This document shows positions 62,902 to 64,000 of a stretch of 64,000 nucleotides of DNA, in pieces. A model generated the notes under the pieces. That model was not told the DNA's origin. It ran no database searches and saw only the letters and a program-made list of their open reading frames with translations. The stretch is taken from the NCBI RefSeq assembly GCF_001429185.1, contig NZ_LMIW01000008.1:882877-946876 (forward strand), given 5' to 3'. The translations under genes and the position numbers were made by a program. Numbering within the stretch: the first letter of the stretch is position 1; the number at the start of each line of letters is the position of its first letter. The stretch comes from Terrabacter sp. Root85 (GTDB taxonomy: Bacteria; Actinomycetota; Actinomycetes; Actinomycetales; Dermatophilaceae).

Positions 62902-64000
62902 CTACGGTTTGAACGTGATCACGAGCGCGGCCCAGGTGCCGGCGATGGTGCCGTCTGCAGTGAAGGTGCCCACTGAGGTGGGGAGCTGGTAGGCCCTTCC
63001 GAGGCTCGCCTTGGACACTGCCTGGGCGGTGAGGGCGGTCCACGAGGTGGTCCATGTGGGGGTGGTGGCCCTCGTGAACGTGGCCACGGCGCCGAAGACG
63101 ACTTCGCGGGGTGCCGTGGTCGTGGCCGTCAGCCCGGAGGCGTAGTTGGTGCTCGTGCCGGTGGCTGCAGCCGTGCGGTCCACGCGGGTCACGCCGGCGA
63201 GCTCGTCGGCCACCATCTGATAGGTGCTCGATCCGGGGAAGGTTGCCGTGATCTTCGCTCCTGTGGCGAGCGGCTTGGTGGCCAGCCCCGTCAGGACCAG
63301 GAGTCGACCGCCGCTCACCGGCACATCACGGGCGACCGTGTAAGTGTTGCCCGCCGTGTCGGTGGCCGCCACGGCTCCGGTCGTCGACTTGGCCGCGATC
63401 TGAAGTGTGATCACCACCAGATCCCCTCGGCCCACGCCAGCGACGGGACTCACGGTCACGGTTCCCGAGCTCTTTGTCGTGGTGGCTGAGCTGGTACCCA
63501 GCGTCGCGACGTACGCGGGCTGTGCGGTTGTCGTGACGGTTTGCTGGGCGGTGGAGGCTTGCCCGGAGGTGTTGGTGACGGTGACGGTGGTCGTGAAGGT
63601 GCCGGTGGTGGTGTAGGTGTGGGTGGCGGTGGGGCTGGCTTGGGCGGGCACGGTGGTGCCGTCGCCGAAGTCGAAGGCGTAGGTCAGGTTCTGGCCTTGT
63701 GGGTCGCTGGAGGCGGATGCGTCGGCGGTCACCGGTGCGGTTGTCGTGACGGTTTGCTGGGCGGTGGAGGCTTGCCCGGAGGTGTTGGTGACGGTGACGG
63801 TGGTCGTGAAGGTGCCGGTGGTGGTGTAGGTGTGGGTGGCGGTGGGGCCGGCTTGGGCGGGCACGGTGGTGCCGTCGCCGAAGTCGAAGGCGTAGGTCAG
63901 GTTCTGGCCTTGTGGGTCGCTGGAGGCGGATGCGTCGGCGGTCACCGGTAGCGGTGTGGTGCCGCTGGTCGGGTTGAGGGTGAGCCGGGCGACCGGGGCC
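62902..64000 (-). CDS. PKD-repeat surface protein (partial, 5' end outside window)
   Basis: The C-terminal 366 or so residues of a large exported protein whose start lies beyond 64000. Two PKD domains are seen, each with 'DASASSDPQGQNLTYAFDFG', 'DGTTVPAQA', 'THTYTTTGTFTTTVTVTNTS'. They are 71 residues apart and almost identical in DNA. The frame continues to the window edge with 'APVARLTLNPTSGTTPLP', typical of a spacer before another PKD repeat. A C-terminal beta-rich domain of about 210 residues follows ('GVGRGDLVVITLQIAAKSTT', 'GTIAGTWAALVITFKP'), perhaps a lectin- or adhesin-like module. No anchor motif is seen at the end. Confidence 0.85.
   Translation of the reverse strand, partial: APVARLTLNPTSGTTPLPVTADASASSDPQGQNLTYAFDFGDGTTVPAQAGPTATHTYTTTGTFTTTVTVTNTSGQASTAQQTVTTTAPVTADASASSDPQGQNLTYAFDFGDGTTVPAQASPTATHTYTTTGTFTTTVTVTNTSGQASTAQQTVTTTAQPAYVATLGTSSATTTKSSGTVTVSPVAGVGRGDLVVITLQIAAKSTTGAVAATDTAGNTYTVARDVPVSGGRLLVLTGLATKPLATGAKITATFPGSSTYQMVADELAGVTRVDRTAAATGTSTNYASGLTATTTAPREVVFGAVATFTRATTPTWTTSWTALTAQAVSKASLGRAYQLPTSVGTFTADGTIAGTWAALVITFKP
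63541..63945 (-). repeat. Near-identical 213-bp PKD repeat units
   Basis: The sequence beginning TTGCTGGGCG at 63541 recurs at 63754, an offset of 213 bp (71 codons), and the second copy runs to the PKD domain start near 63945. I can see only one difference over the compared stretch (GGGGCTGGC against GGGGCCGGC, Ser to Gly). Such identity points to recent duplication or conversion within the gene. Confidence 0.85.

Noticed and set aside
63541..63945. Repeats at the window edge considered as a CRISPR array
   Set aside because: The units are 213 bp, adjacent without spacers, and encode PKD domains in frame; no cas genes are present.

Overview
The window is a high-GC stretch (roughly 70% G+C by eye) with GTG/ATG starts, many 4-base start/stop overlaps (ATGA, GTGA) and gene families typical of Actinomycetota. 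DUF3710, DUF3159, DUF3000, DUF1707, a DUF222-HNH protein, the coproporphyrin-type heme genes and a Gly-Cys-Val tRNA trio together suggest order Micrococcales, probably family Intrasporangiaceae (Janibacter, Terrabacter, Knoellia or Tetrasphaera relatives). The family is inferred from gene content, not from a database match.

Layout. 1-6.8 kb: conserved block DUF3710, OB-fold protein, DUF3159 membrane protein, two TrkA-type K+ regulators (minus strand), an APC permease and a TRAM-domain RNA methyltransferase. 6.9-11 kb: DUF222-HNH protein behind a likely SOS box, a thioesterase, an orphan Hcp-like protein and a TPR-methyltransferase. 11.1-20.2 kb: aconitase with an 18-bp palindrome at its promoter, two tandem C39-type peptidases, a two-domain VOC protein, and dxs. 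20.3-26 kb: a complete Liv-type branched-chain amino-acid ABC transporter (substrate-binding protein, two ATPases, two permeases) translationally coupled to an alpha/beta hydrolase. 26-32.5 kb: DUF1254 protein, GAF-PucR regulator with 3-hydroxybutyrate dehydrogenase, and a carboxylesterase coupled to a stand-alone E2 acyltransferase domain. 32.5-39.6 kb (minus strand): a helix-turn-helix/MurA-like fusion, fatty-acid oxidation genes fadA-fadB, RNase D and DUF3000. 39.6-46 kb: heme synthesis (hemE, cgoX/hemY, hemQ) with a MurJ flippase gene coupled to hemE. 46-54.8 kb: DUF1707, msrB, a secreted vWA protein, a hydrolase, a RibD-like reductase, PPK2, an AidB-like acyl-CoA dehydrogenase and a YihY/BrkB membrane protein.

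54.9-62.9 kb is different. Three tRNA genes (Gly, Cys, Val) are followed by a patchwork of decayed mobile DNA: an integrase C-terminus beside tRNA-Val, an IS3 transposase tail, a MobF-type relaxase fragment with a nonsense codon, an ester-cyclase gene with two frame-breaking insertions, and a phosphotransferase fragment. Intact cargo-like genes sit among them (DUF6069, an APH-family kinase, and a TetR/DUF4386 divergent pair with two matching operators). The window ends inside a PKD-repeat surface protein.

The least expected signal is not a gene. The octamer GTATGCCG occurs about 31 times on the two strands, in several reading frames and between genes, and is nearly absent from the decayed island.
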